Notes under the pieces: model-generated
Database searches by the model: none
Seen by the model: the letters and a program-made list of their open reading frames with translations, nothing else
Told to the model about the DNA's origin: nothing
From: Granulicella sp. L56
Lineage (GTDB): Bacteria > Acidobacteriota > Terriglobia > Terriglobales > Acidobacteriaceae
Direction of reading: 5' to 3'
Assembly: GCF_009765835.1 (NCBI RefSeq)
Contig: NZ_LMUS01000006.1
Coordinates: 496,001 to 560,000 of the forward strand
DNA length: 64,000 nucleotides
Shown here: positions 9,364 through 18,418 of the stretch, piece by piece
Layout: every line of letters starts with the position of its first letter
Numbering within the stretch: position 1 is the first letter of the stretch
Position numbers and translations under genes: made by a program

Positions 9364-10257
9364 TCAATTTACAGGCACGCCAACGGGATCGGCGGCCAGC
9401 CAAAGCGGCTCAACGTTCTTAGGATCCAACTTCTCATCTGGCTTCTTCTCCAGAAAGCTGAGAAGCCTCTCGGCAATCGCCGCAGGTTCGTTCATAGGCA
9501 GAAAGTGCCCCGAGTCCGTCATCACCATCTCCGAGTCAGGAATCAATCCAGATGCACGCGTCGCAAAGCTTGCAGGCACAGCAGGATCGTGCGCGCCATG
9601 AAAGATCAACGTTGGCATCAGAAGCTCCGGCAACAATGCCGGAATCGCCGCGAGCACTTCTTCGGGTCTCCCCCATCGCAACAGCGACATTAATCGCCAC
9701 GATCCCAGCGGCCCACGGAACGGTGCACGAAAATCCGCCAGGACAGCGCGCCCCGCCTGACTGCCATCGAGCGTCCTTCGCATTATCAGCTTCCAGAAGA
9801 TCAGGCTCACCAAGGGCGCCAGCAACTCCCCCAACACAGGTTTCCGCAACAATTCGAAGAGAAAAAACGGCTCCAGCTCCGGGAAGATCGAAGGAGTCAA
9901 CAGTGCCAAACGGCCCGTGTGCGCGGGATGCTGGTGCGCATAATGCACCGCAATCGCGCACCCTGCGTCGTGACCGACTACGTGCCACTTCTCTACCTTG
10001 TTTTCAACGCGAAGAGCTTCGAGCGCCACCACAATTGCATTCAACTCCCCGAATCCTTGACGCGTCTTCGGCGTTCTTCCCAGTCCGGGCAGATCCACTG
10101 CCATACACGTATAGGTTCCTGACATCCTCTCGATCACCCCATCCCACAGATGGCAGCTCGTAGGAATGCCATGAAGAAACAAGACAGCATCTCCGCTCCC
10201 TTGAGAGAGCAGGTACATTCCATCTGCCTTGTTCCGAGCTTTCAACATCGGCATCAT
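9364..10257 (-). CDS. Alpha/beta hydrolase with Asp nucleophile (dehalogenase/epoxide-hydrolase type)
   Basis: This 297-aa protein has the oxyanion motif HGIP at residues 29-32 and the nucleophile elbow GHDAG at 95-99, so the nucleophile is Asp97 rather than Ser. That pairing is characteristic of haloalkane and haloacetate dehalogenases and epoxide hydrolases. The later acid (HGAHDP) and His (DSGHFLPMNEP) complete the triad. No signal peptide is seen, so it is probably cytosolic. Its ATG overlaps the flavoenzyme's TGA as ATGA, so the two are translationally coupled. Substrate unknown; C-C hydrolases and other lipase-like members remain possible. Confidence 0.82.
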   Translation of the reverse strand: MMPMLKARNKADGMYLLSQGSGDAVLFLHGIPTSCHLWDGVIERMSGTYTCMAVDLPGLGRTPKTRQGFGELNAIVVALEALRVENKVEKWHVVGHDAGCAIAVHYAHQHPAHTGRLALLTPSIFPELEPFFLFELLRKPVLGELLAPLVSLIFWKLIMRRTLDGSQAGRAVLADFRAPFRGPLGSWRLMSLLRWGRPEEVLAAIPALLPELLMPTLIFHGAHDPAVPASFATRASGLIPDSEMVMTDSGHFLPMNEPAAIAERLLSFLEKKPDEKLDPKNVEPLWLAADPVGVPVN

Positions 10258-11561
10258 GCCTGCACCTCGCAGGCTTCTGCTTCTTCTTTACAGATCCCGT
10301 GCAGCGCAGACGCCGCTGCTCGCCAAAGATTCAACAGGCAATTGAACAGCAGCGTTCCGAACACACCCTCGGGACGAATCCGCGCATAGACCGTATTCAT
10401 GCTCCAGGCTGGCACGGTGTACACGTCGCCTGCCAATAAAGCACCGATGCGCTCTCGGACCGGCCAATCATAGACCACCTTCTCGATGCCGCAGTTAAAG
10501 AACTTTGCCAATGCTTCCACTCTCTTGCTGTACATTGCTGTAGCCAGCCACGGAAGCCTCTCGCGATCGCGGTACCGGATTAAAAGGCTCGACGCTTCGG
10601 ACGCATGTCGCAACGCTGCCGTCACACCGTTCGAGGTCATCGGATCGACCATCGCGGCAGACTCGCCGACAATCAGCCAGTTAGGACCAGCCACGTTGTC
10701 ATACACACGGCAGCGAAAAGAAGTGGTAAATGGCGACCCCGTACCGGTCTCTTGCAGTAACGCATCGAAGCGAGGAAATTGTTCCAGCTCTCCTTTGTAG
10801 ATCTCCTCGACCGTGCGTCCCTGCTGGCGCTTCGTCTTCATCACGTCACCGGTTGTCACATACCCCACACTGATGGTCTCCGGGTTGATCGGGACCTCCC
10901 ATATCCATTCCATGTAGCTGGACCTCGCCCGCTGCGCATACAGCGTCGTTCCCTCTCCCGGCTCCCGCACCTTGAAGTAGTTCCACACCGCCACTTTCTT
11001 TGGCCCATATTCATGCAGGGGCAATTTAAATGCCCGCGCAAGCACGCTCGCCGCCGAGCCCGAGGCGTCGATATATCGCGAACAGACGATCTTGTGCCCC
11101 TCCGCAGTATTCACGGCAACCACCCTGCGGCCTTCGATCTCCACATTGGCCACCTTGTCATACAGGTGCCTTACCCCATGGGACATCGCAATCTCGCGGA
11201 GCGCTTCGTTCAAGCGTGGCCGGTCCACATGCAGCGTGCGCAGTTCAAGATTGAATGGAGCACGCCCCAACCACGCGGCAGGGACATAATGGCGCTCGGA
11301 GCCGTCACCCAGCTTCAAGATAACGTGCCTCTTGTAAGTGGCAATCCCATCATCGATCAGGCGCTCCATCGGTAAACCGAGCACCTCCAGAAGTGCCGGA
11401 GCAGACCAATCCAGTGACTCGCCTACCGGGTGGCTCCCATTTTGATCCGGCCCCACGCATAGAACCTTCCAGCCTGCCCTGGCAAGATGAATCGAAGCAG
11501 CCATGCCTGCGATGCCACCTCCGATCACAGTTACATCGGCAATGTTTTCTTCATGTGCCAC
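10254..11561 (-). CDS. FAD-dependent oxidoreductase, flavin-halogenase-like
   Basis: This 435-aa flavoprotein is counted from the GTG at 11561, which follows GGGGAG and starts just before the FAD site; a GTG at 11681 would add 40 poorly conserved residues. VTVIGGGIAGMAAS (GxGxxG) binds FAD, VGESLDWSAPAL matches the VGES segment of geranylgeranyl-reductase/halogenase proteins, and WIWEVP at about 219-224 fits the WxWxIP motif of flavin-dependent halogenases. GESAAMVDPMTSNGV is the second FAD motif. Known relatives halogenate aromatics, epoxidise alkenes or reduce prenyl chains; which one applies is undecided. It is coupled to the Asp-nucleophile hydrolase and lies about 200 bp after ftsA. Confidence 0.78.
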   Translation of the reverse strand: MAHEENIADVTVIGGGIAGMAASIHLARAGWKVLCVGPDQNGSHPVGESLDWSAPALLEVLGLPMERLIDDGIATYKRHVILKLGDGSERHYVPAAWLGRAPFNLELRTLHVDRPRLNEALREIAMSHGVRHLYDKVANVEIEGRRVVAVNTAEGHKIVCSRYIDASGSAASVLARAFKLPLHEYGPKKVAVWNYFKVREPGEGTTLYAQRARSSYMEWIWEVPINPETISVGYVTTGDVMKTKRQQGRTVEEIYKGELEQFPRFDALLQETGTGSPFTTSFRCRVYDNVAGPNWLIVGESAAMVDPMTSNGVTAALRHASEASSLLIRYRDRERLPWLATAMYSKRVEALAKFFNCGIEKVVYDWPVRERIGALLAGDVYTVPAWSMNTVYARIRPEGVFGTLLFNCLLNLWRAAASALHGICKEEAEACEVQA

Positions 11562-11775
11562 CCAGATCGCTCTCCCCTCGCCCGAAGACTGGCCTTCACC
11601 CCGAAGTTCGGGCGAGTTCCATCTCGGCGAGAATCTTAGCTTTGTAAAGTCAATCGCGCATCCACCCAGGGATTGAGACACATCTCAACCCAAACGAAGA
11701 TTCTGAGTAGAGCTATGCAGCCTGTCTCAATTTGAACTTTTACCCATCCACCCGAATGCATCTTCAGAGGTCAAA

Positions 11776-13005
11776 CTAGAAACTTCCAGCAAAGATAGCC
11801 TTCAACTTCGATCTCAATCCCTGCTCCTCGCTGGCCTTTCGCACTTGTGTCCTGTGCGTATAGAGCAGCATCCCGATCACCGCAGCAAACTCCGGCTTTG
11901 CCAGCTCCTCCGGCATCCGTGACAGCGGCACCGGAAAACCGATCCGCGCCGGAACCCGCAACAGGCTCTCCGCATTGTCCAGCAGGCCAATCAGGTTCGC
12001 ACCGCCGCCAGTCAATACGCACCCTGCTCCCAACGCCTCGAGCACGCCGCCGGTTCGCAGATTGTCCCGCAGCATGGTGAATAGCTCCCGCGCCCGAGGC
12101 TCCAGAATCTCAGCCAGAAATCTCTGCCTTACCAACCGTGCCGGCTGCCCACCCGAGTACGCCAGGTTTCCGCCAACCTCGATCTCGTTCAACTGCGGCA
12201 CCGCCGTCACCACGCAGTGGCCATAGATCTTTTTCAACTCCTCGGCCTCTTCCACGGTCACATGCAGACCGACAGCAAGGTCGTTGGTAAAGTGGTCGCC
12301 GCCAATCGGCAGCACCGCCGTGTGCGCAATCGATCCCTCAAAGTAAACCGCCAGCTCCGTTGTGCTCGATCCTATATCGGCGATGCAGACGCCAAGCTCA
12401 CGCTCATCGGCGCTCAGCACCGACTCTGCCGCGGCGATCCCTTCATACACCGTATCCAGCACCTCAAGCCCGGCCCGGTTCGCGCAGGTAATCACGCTCT
12501 GCGCCACGCCGCCCGAGCAGGTTGAAAGATGCAGATTCACCTCAAGCCTATTGCCGACCATTCCCACCGGGTCATGAATTCCCGCCTGGTCGTCCAGAAT
12601 GAACTCCTGTGGCAGCAGATGTAGTACTTCGCGGTCAGGCGGCAGCGCCACACTGCGCGCCCTGTCGACCGCAGCCCGCACTTCTTCGCGCGTAATCTCG
12701 CGCATACGGCTGCCCATGCTGATACCGCCTCGCGAGTTCACCCCGCGAACATGCGTTCCACCAATCCCCACAACAGCCGTTTCGATTACCGCCTTCGCCG
12801 TGCGTTCAGCCGTCAGCGCAGCGCGATTGATCGCCTCCGCCGCTGGGCCAAGCTCCGCGATCAAGCCCTTGCGCATCCCACGCGAAGGCTCGATGCCATG
12901 ACCGCGATATCGCAGCACGCCGTCCAGCAGCTCTGCCACCAGCACGCAGCTCTTGGTGCTGCCTGCATCCACTACCGTAATGAGGTTTTCCTGCTTCTGG
13001 TTCAC
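11776..13005 (-). CDS. ftsA: Cell division actin homologue FtsA
   Basis: This 409-aa actin-like ATPase tethers FtsZ to the membrane. TVVDAGSTKSCVLVAEL is the phosphate-1 region, ADIGSSTTELAVY is phosphate-2 and VLTGGGANLIG is the adenosine motif. The C-terminal amphipathic end (LRSKLKAIFAGSF) is the membrane anchor. The GTG at 13005 is chosen because it overlaps the ftsQ stop as GTGA; a longer frame to 13122 would add 39 residues inside ftsQ. It belongs to the murC-ftsQ-ftsA block, but ftsZ is separated from it by two unrelated genes. Confidence 0.97.
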   Translation of the reverse strand: MNQKQENLITVVDAGSTKSCVLVAELLDGVLRYRGHGIEPSRGMRKGLIAELGPAAEAINRAALTAERTAKAVIETAVVGIGGTHVRGVNSRGGISMGSRMREITREEVRAAVDRARSVALPPDREVLHLLPQEFILDDQAGIHDPVGMVGNRLEVNLHLSTCSGGVAQSVITCANRAGLEVLDTVYEGIAAAESVLSADERELGVCIADIGSSTTELAVYFEGSIAHTAVLPIGGDHFTNDLAVGLHVTVEEAEELKKIYGHCVVTAVPQLNEIEVGGNLAYSGGQPARLVRQRFLAEILEPRARELFTMLRDNLRTGGVLEALGAGCVLTGGGANLIGLLDNAESLLRVPARIGFPVPLSRMPEELAKPEFAAVIGMLLYTHRTQVRKASEEQGLRSKLKAIFAGSF

Positions 13006-14270
13006 GGATGGACCACCTGAGAAGAATGATAGCGGGAATTCCCCGCCGCATGATGTACAACTCGCGCGTGCGCCTTCGCGGCCGCTCGATGGGCCCTGGC
13101 CTTCGCTGCAGCGCGCTTCCACTTCGAAACCGGGGCCCTCTTCGCCACCACATGGGCCTTGGCACGCGGCTTCACTGCCACCTTAGCCACAGGCTTCGCA
13201 GCCGCCTGCGCCGGAGCGACCGTACTCTCGTCGCCCGTCGAAGCCGCAGTCGGCACAATCGACACCGAACTACCCCCTGCCGCCGCTCCTTGCTGCATCT
13301 CCAGCACCACCTGCCGTTCATATCGCATGTCTACCGACGACAGCGCCGGATACTGCGTCCGCCACTCGGCCAGATGCTCTTCAAACTTCCGGTAGCGGTT
13401 CAGAAAATCCGTATCTCCAAAGTGCACCAGCACGTCCTTCCCGCCGTCGGGAATCACCGCCTTCACGTCCTCCGGGTTCGACAGGTCTATCTCGCTTAGC
13501 TTCTCCGAGATCTTCTCCCCCGAGCTATCGAGGTCCGACGTGAACTGCTCAAAGATCTTCATCCGTGCCGTCCGCGTAGAGAGAGGATCAGAGACCACAA
13601 TCCCCGTCACCACCGGAAACGAATAATGCGCATCGCCATGCTGCGGCATATCCAGCAGCACGCCGCTTGCGTCCACCAAGCCAATCTGACTTCCCTGCCG
13701 CACAAACGCTACCGGCGTGCGCTCCACAATCGAGACCCGCAGCCGGTTCGGCAGCAACCGCATCACCGTCGCATGTTCCACCCACGGCAACTGCTGCAGC
13801 TCCGCCCGCCGCTGCGCCAGCGAAACATAAAAGATGTTCCGCTCCACATCTTCGCCAAAGATATTGATCAGGTCGTCCCGCGTTAGGTGCACATTGCCCT
13901 GAATCTCGATCGAAGATGCCGACTGGATAAAGAATCGCGGATCATGCATCACGCTGTCCCTGACCAGCAGCAGAGCCCCGAAGCAAAGCCCTGCCAGCAC
14001 CACCAGGGCAGCGCCAGCCGCCATCCGGCTCCACTTCGTCTTCGGCAGCCCCCAGCGAAACCGTAGCTGTACCCCACGCTGCCTGCGTCCGGCAGGAGTG
14101 TCATCGTCCTCCGGAAAATCATCGGCAAAGTCTTCGCTGAAGTCGCGACGCAGCTTTCTCTTAGGTACCACAGACGTTCGTCTGGGAGCCCTCGTTTCAC
14201 GGGCATAGTCCTGCTCGGGCGCATCTAGCACCGCCGCACCGCGTTTCGAAGATACATTACTATTTCGCAA
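13002..14270 (-). CDS. ftsQ: Cell division protein FtsQ (POTRA)
   Basis: This 422-aa bitopic protein of the divisome has a cytosolic N-terminus of about 80 charged residues, one membrane helix (MAAGAALVVLAGLCFGALLL), then the POTRA domain starting SIEIQGNVHLTRDDLINIFG and the beta domain. The family usually ends soon after the beta domain. Here about 85 extra residues follow, Ser/Thr/Ala first and then Lys/Arg/His/Ala-rich with repeated AKAHxxAK-like units. This periplasmic cationic tail is unusual. The stop is shared with the ftsA start (GTGA). Confidence 0.93.
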   Translation of the reverse strand: MRNSNVSSKRGAAVLDAPEQDYARETRAPRRTSVVPKRKLRRDFSEDFADDFPEDDDTPAGRRQRGVQLRFRWGLPKTKWSRMAAGAALVVLAGLCFGALLLVRDSVMHDPRFFIQSASSIEIQGNVHLTRDDLINIFGEDVERNIFYVSLAQRRAELQQLPWVEHATVMRLLPNRLRVSIVERTPVAFVRQGSQIGLVDASGVLLDMPQHGDAHYSFPVVTGIVVSDPLSTRTARMKIFEQFTSDLDSSGEKISEKLSEIDLSNPEDVKAVIPDGGKDVLVHFGDTDFLNRYRKFEEHLAEWRTQYPALSSVDMRYERQVVLEMQQGAAAGGSSVSIVPTAASTGDESTVAPAQAAAKPVAKVAVKPRAKAHVVAKRAPVSKWKRAAAKARAHRAAAKAHARVVHHAAGNSRYHSSQVVHP

Positions 14271-14383
14271 ACTTGAGCAAGGTCGCGAGAATCGCCACCC
14301 CGAATATAACCTGTCACGAACCCATTTCCACCCAACATCTTTCCTATGTACCCTTTGAGGAACATGCAGAACTCATGCGAAAC

Positions 14384-15799
14384 TCACCCTCGCAACCCCT
14401 CTAAAATCATCGCTGCCGCCAGCGAAACGCTCCCAGCGCCCAGCGTCAGCACAACATCTCCCTCCCGCGCCTCCCGCACCAGGGCCTCCACCCCAGCCGC
14501 AATCGACGCGGCATACTCCACTTTGGCCGAGCCCGCAGCCGCAATCGCCTTCACCAGCGCCCCGGCATCCACCCCGGCAATCGGCTCTTCGCTGGCCGCA
14601 TAGATGTCCAGCACCTTCACCACATCTGCATCTCCAAACGCCGCGGCAAAATCCGCCATCAGGTCGCGCGTCCGCGTAAACCGGTGCGGCTGAAACAGCA
14701 CCAGCACCCGCCCATACCCGCACTCCCGCGCCGCCTGCAGCGTGGCCACAATCTCCGTCGGATGATGCCCGTAGTCATCCACCACGGTCACGCCTCGCGC
14801 CACACCCTTCACCTGAAACCGGCGATCAACCCCGCGAAAGCTATCCAGCCCCACCGCAATCTGCTCCGGAGCCACGCCCAACTGCACCCCAATCGCCACC
14901 GCAGCCGCCGCATTCAGCACATTATGCCTCCCGGGAACATGAAGCCGGAATGGCCCCATCACCAACCCCTTGTAGTTCACCTCAAACCGCGAGTGGCACC
15001 CATCTTCCCTCTCAATCATCTCCACCCGGAAGTCCGCATCCTCGCTCGTGCCATAGGTATAGACCTTCCGTTTCACGCGAGGCAGCACCGCCCGCAGCAG
15101 CTCATTATCGATACAGGCCGTAGTCGCGCCATAAAACGGCAGCCTGTCCATAAACTCGACAAACACGTTCTCCACATCCGCCATATCCGCATAACAATCC
15201 ATATGCTCGCGGTCGAGATTCGTCACCACTCCCAGCACCGGCGACAGCTTCAAAAACGAACGATCACTCTCATCCGCCTCCGCCACCAGATAATGCGAGT
15301 TCCCCAGCCGCGCATTCGATCCCAGTGAATCCACACGCCCACCCACCACCACCGTAGGATCCAGCCCCCCGCCCGCCAGCACAGCAGCAATCATCGAAGT
15401 CGTCGTCGTCTTGCCATGCATCCCAGCCACAGCGATGCCATACTTCAGCCGCATCAGCTCCGCCAGCATCTCCGCCCGCTGAATCACGGGAATCTTCCGC
15501 GCCCGCGCCTCAACCACCTCGGGATTATCCTTACTCACCGCCGAACTGGTCACCACCACATCGCTGGCAGCCGCATTCGCCGCCGCATGGCCCTCAAATA
15601 TCCAAGCACCGAGCCCCACCAGCCGCTCCGTCACGGCACTTCGTCGCAGGTCGCTGCCCGAGACCGCATACCCCATCGTCAGCAGGATCTCCGCGATCCC
15701 GCTCATCCCAATCCCGCCGATCCCGATAAAGTGGATCCGCTGCGTAGGCGCAAACAAGAAATGTCCAGAAGGTGCAACCGGCACAAACATATCTTCCAC
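14384..15799 (-). CDS. murC: UDP-N-acetylmuramate--L-alanine ligase
   Basis: This 471-aa Mur ligase adds the first amino acid of the peptidoglycan stem. The N-terminal Rossmann motif is HFIGIGGIGMSGIAEIL, the ATP loop is GMHGKTTTTSMI, the central block is LVAEADESDRSFL, and VVDDYGHHPTEI is the C-terminal domain signature. Length is normal. It is the first gene of the visible dcw block; murB and ddl, often between murC and ftsQ, are absent here. The 113-bp gap to ftsQ carries no gene. Confidence 0.97.
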   Translation of the reverse strand: MEDMFVPVAPSGHFLFAPTQRIHFIGIGGIGMSGIAEILLTMGYAVSGSDLRRSAVTERLVGLGAWIFEGHAAANAAASDVVVTSSAVSKDNPEVVEARARKIPVIQRAEMLAELMRLKYGIAVAGMHGKTTTTSMIAAVLAGGGLDPTVVVGGRVDSLGSNARLGNSHYLVAEADESDRSFLKLSPVLGVVTNLDREHMDCYADMADVENVFVEFMDRLPFYGATTACIDNELLRAVLPRVKRKVYTYGTSEDADFRVEMIEREDGCHSRFEVNYKGLVMGPFRLHVPGRHNVLNAAAAVAIGVQLGVAPEQIAVGLDSFRGVDRRFQVKGVARGVTVVDDYGHHPTEIVATLQAARECGYGRVLVLFQPHRFTRTRDLMADFAAAFGDADVVKVLDIYAASEEPIAGVDAGALVKAIAAAGSAKVEYAASIAAGVEALVREAREGDVVLTLGAGSVSLAAAMILEGLRG

Positions 15800-15813
15800 T
15801 CTAGCAGCGCTGC

Positions 15814-15843
15814 ATCCTCAAAGCACAGCAAAGCTTTGAGGAT
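15814..15843 (-). terminator. Inverted repeat between GH3 gene and murC
   Basis: ATCCTCAAAGC at 15814-15824 is matched exactly by GCTTTGAGGAT at 15833-15843 (11-bp stem, 8-nt loop). It lies downstream of the GH3 stop and 15 bp upstream of the murC ATG, both on the minus strand, so it may separate the two transcripts. No U-run follows, so factor-independent termination is uncertain. Confidence 0.4.
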
Positions 15844-15881
15844 ACAGCCGAAGCAAAGCACCTGTTCAGCACCACGAAAGC

Positions 15882-15929
15882 ACGTCATCTCGACCGAAGC
15901 GTAGCGCAGTGGAGAGACCCCTGTATTTT
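15882..15929. repeat. Dispersed repeat, family A, copy 2
   Basis: Same ends as the copy at 4182-4228 (ACGTCATCTCGACCGAAGC to AGTGGAGAGACCCCTGTATT), with TAGCGC as the variable middle. It lies 45 bp downstream of the GH3 gene stop, in the same orientation as copies 1 and 4. Confidence 0.85.
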
Positions 15930-15973
15930 GTCGTCGCTCCTGCCGCCACCCGCTTTCGGCTCCGAGACATCGC

Positions 15974-18163
15974 CTATGGAACCTGAATCGTAGCGTCGAG
16001 CTTGATGTCAGCAGACGAATCGCCAACCATTAGCTTCACCGGCTCCGACTCAACCACAAACTTCGACTCCTTCTCATTCCAGTAAGCAAGCTGCTGCGCA
16101 TCCAGCGGAATCTCCACCGTCTTTGTCTCGTTCGGCTGCAGCGAAACTCGCTGGAAGCCCTCAAGCTCTTCACGAGGCCGCGAGACCTTCGACTTCAAAT
16201 GCTGAACATAAAGCTGCACCACCTCATCCCCCGCCCTCGTGCCCGTATTGGTCACATCCACCGCGACGGTGACATGTCCATCCTTCGCAAGACGCGAAGC
16301 ACTCGGCTTGAGGTTCGAGAGTTTAAAAGTCGTATAGCTCAGGCCATAACCAAAGGGATAGAGTGGCTCTCCCTTGAAGTACATATAGGTGCGCCCATCG
16401 CGAATGTTGTAGTCCATCATCGCAGGCAGTTGATCGACTGACTTCGGCCAGGTCGTCACAAGGTGGCCGCCAGGGTTGTAGTCGCCAAACAGTACCTTCG
16501 CGATAGCCGTGCCCTCATCCTGCGAGGCGTGCGCCATATGAAGAATCGCGGGAACATTCTCCTGCGTCCAGTTGATCGCAAACGGAAAGCTCGAAACCAA
16601 CACCACAATCGTGTGCGGATTCACCTCATATACCTGCTTGACCAACTGCTCCTGCTGGCCAAGCTCGATGCTGTCGCGGTCGCGTCCCTCGCGCCCGTCG
16701 GAGGGCGACGTGCAAGGCAGCGTGCCGTTGCCGGTCCAGTCATGCGCCATGTCCGGGCCGCAGGTCGGATCGTTGCCGACAAAGACAATCGCAACCTCAG
16801 CCTTGCGCGCCGCGTTCACAACAGCGTTATGAGTCTCGTCAGCAGCGTAGATCACCTTGGTCTGCGGCCCAACAATCTTCTGAATACCCTCCAGCGGCGT
16901 CACCTTATAAGGAGGCGTGCCGCCGTACCAGTCCCAATGAACCGAGTCCGCCAGCGGCCCAATCACGGCAATCGACTTGAGCGTCTCCTTGTTGAGCGGA
17001 AGCGTAGCCTTGTCGTTCTTAAGCAGAACCACTGACTCCAAAGCAATCTTCTTCGAGACCGACGTATCCGCCTCAGTCGTCCAAGGCTCAGGCGAATCTT
17101 TCACGCTTGCATAAGGCACCATCGAAGCCGGATCGAGCAGCCCCAGCTTCAGCGTGATGCGAAGCTTAGGCCGAACCAGCGCGTCAAGATCGGCGACAGT
17201 AATCGAGCCATCTTTAAGTGCAACGCGGGTCTCATCCTTATAGGTATCGAGGAACTGGTTGATACCTGCCTTCAAACAAGCAACCACCGCAGCCTGCTGG
17301 TCGGGATAGCTCTTGGAGTCCTTGACCAGCGCCTTCACCGCGCCGCCATCGCTCGACAGAATATCGACGCCCCACTGCTTGACCAAAATACTCTTCAGCA
17401 CCGGATTGACGGCCATGTGCGTTCCATTCCATGCGTTGTACGAGGCCATCACCGCCTTGGCTCCGCCATCGAGAAAGCCCATGCGAAACGGAACAGAGTA
17501 GTACTCCCAGAAGAGCCGCTGATCGAAGTCGGATGAAGTCTTGGTGCGGTCCTTCTCATTGCTGTTGGCGAGGAAGTGTTTGAGCAGCGACGCCGCCTGC
17601 CAGTAGTGCGGATCATTCCCCTGAAGTCCGTGGATGAAGGCAGTCACCATGGTTCCGTTGAAGAAAGGATCTTCCCCATAGACCTCTTCGCTGCGGCCCC
17701 AGCGCGGATCGCGCGCAAGGTCGGACTGCGGCCCCCACAGCATCAGGATGGGGTGGTGATACTTCTCCGTCTGCGAGATGAACCGCGCCTCGTGGCCTTC
17801 GACGCCAGCGGCCTCGCGCACGATGGCCGGGTCCCACGTCTCCCCCATGCCGGGAGGCTGTGGAAACTGCGTCGTCGGAATCGCTGGATGCGCGTGGGCT
17901 CCATCTTCACGCTCGCGCTGCACCACACCATGAATGCCCTCGGAGCTGCCGAAGCTCGGAATGCCGAGACGTTTCACAGACGTATCCGTACTGAGAAAGT
18001 CGATCTTCTCCTCGGTCGTCATCAGCGAAATAATGTTGTCGATGCGCTGTTCGGCGGAGAGCGACGTATCGCGAAACGGATAGGTCGTTGGCTGCTGTGC
18101 GAAGGCTGGCGAAAGCGTAAGGGCGAAGACGCTGAGCGAAATGACAATCGATTTGATCTGCAT
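15974..18163 (-). CDS. Secreted glycoside hydrolase family 3 beta-glucosidase
   Basis: This 729-aa exported enzyme probably releases glucose or xylose from plant or fungal glycans. The start at 18163 gives the signal MQIKSIVISLSVFALTLSP ending in AFA; a frame to 18196 would add 11 residues before it. The GH3 N-terminal barrel has GSSEGIHGV, LARDPRWGRSEEVYGED and ILSSDGGAV, whose Asp is the likely nucleophile. The GH3 C domain (from about 390) and a C-terminal Fn3-like domain (GDEVVQLYVQ...VSRPREELEGF) follow. It stands alone, divergent from the EF-P gene. Substrate is inferred from the family only. Confidence 0.92.
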   Translation of the reverse strand: MQIKSIVISLSVFALTLSPAFAQQPTTYPFRDTSLSAEQRIDNIISLMTTEEKIDFLSTDTSVKRLGIPSFGSSEGIHGVVQREREDGAHAHPAIPTTQFPQPPGMGETWDPAIVREAAGVEGHEARFISQTEKYHHPILMLWGPQSDLARDPRWGRSEEVYGEDPFFNGTMVTAFIHGLQGNDPHYWQAASLLKHFLANSNEKDRTKTSSDFDQRLFWEYYSVPFRMGFLDGGAKAVMASYNAWNGTHMAVNPVLKSILVKQWGVDILSSDGGAVKALVKDSKSYPDQQAAVVACLKAGINQFLDTYKDETRVALKDGSITVADLDALVRPKLRITLKLGLLDPASMVPYASVKDSPEPWTTEADTSVSKKIALESVVLLKNDKATLPLNKETLKSIAVIGPLADSVHWDWYGGTPPYKVTPLEGIQKIVGPQTKVIYAADETHNAVVNAARKAEVAIVFVGNDPTCGPDMAHDWTGNGTLPCTSPSDGREGRDRDSIELGQQEQLVKQVYEVNPHTIVVLVSSFPFAINWTQENVPAILHMAHASQDEGTAIAKVLFGDYNPGGHLVTTWPKSVDQLPAMMDYNIRDGRTYMYFKGEPLYPFGYGLSYTTFKLSNLKPSASRLAKDGHVTVAVDVTNTGTRAGDEVVQLYVQHLKSKVSRPREELEGFQRVSLQPNETKTVEIPLDAQQLAYWNEKESKFVVESEPVKLMVGDSSADIKLDATIQVP

Positions 18164-18418
18164 GATGGCCTTGGGTCCGTATCTTCCGCGAACCAAGCGC
18201 AGTGCAGGATTTGGCTGCCACCACTGCGCTCATTCCCGAGAGGCACCCATGCTACCACCGACAGCGGCACTAATTCGATTGAATAGCTGCATTTTTTTGA
18301 AATTTGATACCCCGACCGCAACGGCCACAAAGCGCACCGTGCCGAACACCTTATACTTCACTCAGGGTTGAAATCAGGCTGTCCTGCATTTACCCGCCAA
18401 CTTGCCCCCGAGGAATTC

